DNA from: Epiperipatus broadwayi
Taxonomy: Eukaryota; Onychophora; Udeonychophora; Euonychophora; Peripatidae
Length of the DNA stretch: 64,000 nucleotides
Direction: 5' to 3'
Assembly (NCBI GenBank): GCA_028023455.1
Contig: JAQFVV010012531.1
Coordinates: 1,988,001-2,052,000 of the forward strand
Numbering within the stretch: the first letter of the stretch is position 1; every line of letters starts with the position of its first letter. This document shows, one piece after another, positions 59,201-64,000 of the stretch. Below the pieces are notes generated by a model. It was given only the letters and a program-made list of their open reading frames with translations, ran no database searches and was not told where the DNA came from. Position numbers and translations under genes: made by a program.

Positions 59201-62200
59201 GCTTAGTATTATGAAATATTAATGAAGTTAATTGTTTAGTTATTTCAATATTGTTAAGTAAATACAGCAAAAAATAAAACATTATTGGGTTTTTTTAAAA
59301 TCTAATCTTGAAGTGTACTCATTAATAAAATAGATCCAGATATCCTTCTACAAACAAATTCTTAAGATAATTAAGAAAATATCGAATTTGTCCTCACAAT
59401 AAATCCAAAACCATATATTTTCTTTTACTTTTTGGCTTGCAGTTCCAAGAATATATTTGGTCAGTTAAATCTGCAAGCATTTACCTACATCCATATCTTA
59501 AAAGAATCACCATCTAGACTGTACCTAAATTAAGTAAACTTTATATACCTATTTTTAGAAAAAAAGTGAAATAATTATTTTTATTACTTTCTGCTTTGCA
59601 TTACTACTAATTCTATCATCTAACCAGATAGATCATTTTAAAATACCTTTTTTTTAGGTTTTTCCATAATTTGAAAAACTATGATATCCACATATAATGT
59701 TATGGTATATGAAAATTCAGTTTCATAATGACTCATTATTAAATGTATGCATCATGGAAAATGCAATCATAGATTTCCTGTTTATTGAACTGAACTCCAT
59801 TATTGCTTTCTCAACACGTTAAGTTTGCATACTCAAAAATACTGGCATTTGTAAAAAAAAAAAAAAAAGATTAGATTAAAAATTGTTGTAACTGAAATTA
59901 ATGAACAGAAGTTTACAACAACACAATCTTTTTGCCATGTTTATTAGAAAAACAATAAATGATGGCACATAAAAGGCTGAAAATGATGGGGCTCTATATT
60001 AATCCAAGTGGGTTTGAAAAATAATAAAGGAGTAAATAAAAAATGAGACAAAGAGTAATGAGAGAAAGAGAAATAAAAAAGTTTATACCTGAATCATTAC
60101 CCAGACTTGGATGAGTTGATATTTTGTCAATAAGGATTGATTGCTCATAATTTTTTTCAGTTAACTTTCATATGAGAATATTATTCACCATCTACAGATC
60201 GCATTAGTAGTCTTAGTAATACTATTTGACAAAGATATATAGATATCATAATTAATTGAGTGATGTGCCTGATAAATATCAAATCAAATTCCGATTTGCT
60301 CTCCAGATATGTTATAAATCTTGAATTATTACTTGGCATCGTATTATTTCTTTTCTATTGTATGTTGTAGTTATTTCTACCTTTTACAAGATGTGAATAT
60401 TGAAGCATTGAAATGTTAAATATATTATTTTTGTATTTACATTTTTTTTTTGTTTCTATTATTACAAATACTGAAAGTTAATTAATGTTAATCATCAAAA
60501 AAGTAATTCAATGTTTTTAATAATGAAAACAGAATTCAAAATAATACTATATTAAAAATATCTCTGAAATAGAAACAAATGTTTGCATAAAAGTGAGAGA
60601 TGTAGAAGTTCATTAAAAAATTAATTGATAAAATAAGATATATATATATATAAACCACTGATTGCTAAAAAATCAAGCTTCAAAATCAAATTAGTTGTAA
60701 TGAAGATATATAAATTGGAAAGTCTGAATATCATTTTTGTGTGCAGGTGTTTTACTTGACAAATTGGGATTTCTAGTAAAATATATGTATTATGAAAAAC
60801 AAAATAGTCTGGAAGATTTTACCATTAGTGATAGTTCATGATTTTTAACAAGCTACGAAAGTATATTACAAATTTGATAGATTTGATTGGTTATAGATAT
60901 CATAAATATATTGTCATAATAGAAGGAAAGATTTTAGAGAAAGGGGAAAATGAGATGACGATGAATGGATAATATTAAGGAATACCTAGAAGTTGATTCT
61001 GAGAATATTATTCATAATTAAGAACCTTATAATGATTATTTTAGTGATATTCATTAATTCCATTTTAGGAATTTTAACTTACTTTTATTTTATTTTGTCA
61101 TCTTCTGATTAATGTTTTATGTTTGCATGTTGTTATTCTGTCTTTTTGCTTAACAATAACTAATCCTCCAGCCATCCTGTCTACGGTGTGTTCTACTGTG
61201 TATAATGGAATGTCTTCTGGTAGGAGAGACTGTTTGTTACCAAGCAACTTTGTCCTGATTTTTAATCTATAAGAAGATAATTGATTTCTATTAAAAATGA
61301 AGTGATCACAAAACTTTATTTATTGGTTAATTGAATTTTTATTTGTTTTGATATTATATCTCCCTTCGATTTTCAAAGCCTCCTTGTTTATTTGTATATA
61401 GAAATAAGATTTTTTTAACTTAATAGATTTTTTTTTTTTTTTATGATATTAAGTTTTGTTTATATTTTACCGTAGAATACTTTATTTTTCAAAATGGAAA
61501 TGGAATAATTGGAAGAGTTCATCTCACAAAGGGGTGACAGTTTTTATTCGCTGTAGTAAGAATAGTATTTTTAATAGTAAGTTTCAAATTTAATGAATTT
61601 CAACGTTAAAAAATAAATAAATGTTGAACTTAGTCGTCTTATCATCAGATAAATTTGAAGTATGTGCATGCAAGGTAAGAGAGACCCACAACCTCTATGC
61701 TAATAGTAATGCTAATACCATTTTTTATTGTAAACTTTACGATTTATTATAATATAGTAATATTCAAATAATTAGCTGATTGGGAGGTCATGAGATATTC
61801 GGTACCAGAAATGATAGTAAACATATCAATCCTAGGACTTTTAGCTTTCAAGCCTGTCATTTTCCTATTGTAATAAACTGCACAAAATATCTAACCAGCC
61901 ATCCTTAGGAATGCTAATGTACTATAAACTAGATACATATATTTTTTGAAATTATGAAAGTTTACCAGGAAATTAGGGGGAAAACATAGATTGCTCTATA
62001 ACTTATGTATTTTGTAAATCAGACAAGTTGCAGCTTGCGTGACTCAGTCATTTATTTATTGCCCTTGACATAATCTATTTTTGCAGTTTACATATATGTT
62101 TTGAATGTTATGTATAAATATTATAATTAAGCTTTAATATATTAAATTCAAGATCTTTTATACCTTTAATTATTAGGTAATACATTATTTTATTAAAAAT

Positions 62201-64000
62201 AATTTTAATAATTATTATTTTCAGTTTAAAGAGAAACACATTTCTGAGCAAATATTTTGACTTAACACTGTTTTAATCTATAAAAGTCACCAAGTTTTAA
62301 ATATCACATTGAAATTAATTTAAACAAATATTGTTATTATGTATAATGGATTCTCGTTTAACATATGTAATTCATTCTAGAAACATGTTTGCTATATTGT
62401 GTGTTTATTCACTGATATACTGAAATGCACATTTATTTTCAGAAAAATCCATTACAGATCCACACTTTAGAGCAAAGTGCCACCCCCTATCAATTATTTT
62501 AACAGCAAAATGATATATAAAATCAATTTACTATATTTCAACTTTTATATGCTGCACTGATTTCTAAACCTGAATTAAAAAAAAAAAATGTTACATTGAT
62601 GCTTTCGCATGCTTTTTGCTTTTCATTAGTCCACATTAGTAAATTTCTGTTTCACATTATTGTAATGTAAACTGCTTAACCTAAAGATTCCCTTCGCTAT
62701 TCTGTGCATTTTTAAATTTTCATCCTTAATTTTTAAAAAGGATTTCCATATTCAGTACTTTTTTACATGTTTTTGTTGGTTTTCTAATTTCACTTTTTTG
62801 TCTCATGGCTAAAATGATAATAGTATATTCATATAATTTTTATTTTTTATTTTTAAATACAGCAAATATGAATAACTAAATTGGTAACAAAACCCTTGCA
62901 AAATATTAGGAAAAAAATCAGAAAAACAAGTGAAAATCGTTTAAAACATTTTGGGTGTATGTATGTTTGTGTCAGCCAATGATATTCATTAACCCATGTG
63001 TTCATTGATCTATCATTTCCTTTTAAGCATTGTAGCAGGAATTATTTAGATTATTTTTAAATGTAAGCTTTTTTTAAGTGATATTTTTAATAATAAAGCT
63101 AAAAAAGTAATTTTATTTTGCCATAAACTTTATTTAAACTGAAAGTCATTTATATGGAAAATTAATGCACAATTTAAACCTCAATTAAGTTCATTGAGTG
63201 TTTAACATTATTAATTTAAAATGGTTTGACAAAATTATTAAATCAACTGAATTTAAACAATTAATTTATTGTTTAGTATATGTATTTATTGTAAAACCAG
63301 CATAATTCTAGGTTTTTAAAAATTTTTGTTTGAAAATTACACCATAATTTGACAATTTGTAACAATCTGGATTATAAACTATTTTCATTAAAAATAGTTT
63401 GATAAAACTATTAAATTAGCTAAATTTAAATAAATAATTTATTATTTAGTATTTATAATTTAAAATTATTTGTTTATTAGAAGGTATATGAAAATCTATG
63501 TTAAGTATAAATTTAATGCATTCTTATATGATTATATATAATTTTACATATTTCATCTTTAAATTTTATTAAAGTGCCTATCATTGAGAAAATAAGTAAA
63601 ACTATCTTAATTACTATCTAAGATTATTTGCCTAGTGTTTGATATGGCAGTTACAGTGATATCTAGAGATTAATGAGCTTTGATAAAGTGAATCCAATAA
63701 TATGAATTAGATTAATTTAATTGGTAACTAAGGCTTACAAAATGAGTTCCTTATAGGCTTTATCAGTCTTAGTTAGAACCTAAATAAAATGTATGATATA
63801 TGATATGTATATTGCTTGAACTATATTCTCCAGGATTCTGTTTATACAAATATTTTAATTACAGTTTGTAAATACATTAATAGTTTTTTAATTAATGTTT
63901 TTTTATATTATTTTGTGATCTATGTAATAGTCAATTTTATTTAATAGTGCAGAGATCATATGTAATTTTTAAATAGAAGGTATTTACACCCTAAGCACAT
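59201..64000. other. Gene-free AT-rich stretch
   Basis: Nearly 5 kb without a recognisable gene, RNA gene or structured repeat. There are short poly-A/T runs (for example near 59853-59868 and 61427-61441) and an (AT)n run near 60640. Confidence 0.5.

Overview
This window looks like nuclear DNA from an AT-rich animal genome, read almost entirely from inside a very long intron. By eye the base composition is strongly A+T, with many poly-T and poly-A runs and no prokaryotic gene organisation. The only host coding sequence I can support is one 61-bp exon at 302-362 (+). It encodes the end of switch I and the interswitch of a Rab-family small GTPase and is bounded by a polypyrimidine/AG acceptor and a GTAAGA donor. 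No exon for the following DTAGQERF block was found in the remaining 63.6 kb, so the rest is most simply the next intron and/or flanking DNA.

Nearly everything else recognisable is mobile DNA in decay. (1) Two Penelope-like elements (PLEs), both on the minus strand, lie at 1318-3292 and 57905-59200. Both keep reverse transcriptase and GIY-YIG endonuclease remnants, and each sits beside a partial copy in the opposite orientation. A third PLE copy, 3' end only, is at 50205-50565. (2) A full-length but broken RTE-like LINE lies at 22090-24890 (+), with a 3' fragment of a related element at 42740-43100 (-). (3) Three short hAT derivatives with 8-bp target duplications lie at 18668-19152, 26642-27041 and 49573-50073; two retain BED zinc-finger coding sequence from a hAT transposase. 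(4) Two mariner-type remnants lie at 20495-20951 (+) and 35200-35806 (-). (5) One tRNA-derived SINE family has four copies, at 5182-5240, 30315-30435, 40863-40983 and 50594-50675. (6) There are many small inverted-repeat elements, plus a family that occurs as single hairpin elements flanked by TTAA (8317, 31553, 36178) and as about 430-bp repeat units (32681-34186, 45671-46181).

Layout: 0-5 kb Rab exon and PLE cluster; 5-18 kb mostly anonymous AT-rich intron with small inverted or tandem repeats; 18-25 kb hAT, mariner nested in another repeat, and the LINE; 25-32 kb mostly anonymous with one hAT and one SINE; 32-36 kb repeat array and mariner remnant; 40-46 kb nested SINE/MITE, a 2.1-kb inverted duplication and more repeat units; 49-50.7 kb hAT, PLE tail and SINE; 50.7-57 kb a less poly-T-rich, more complex block that I cannot assign; 57.8-59.2 kb second PLE; 59-64 kb featureless.

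The organism cannot be named from this. An invertebrate with large introns and active PLE, RTE and hAT families (for example a chelicerate or cephalopod) is a guess. I found no new biological system. The most unusual items are the tRNA-like module at the 3' end of the PLE family, the inverted PLE arrangements and the large inverted-repeat arrays.
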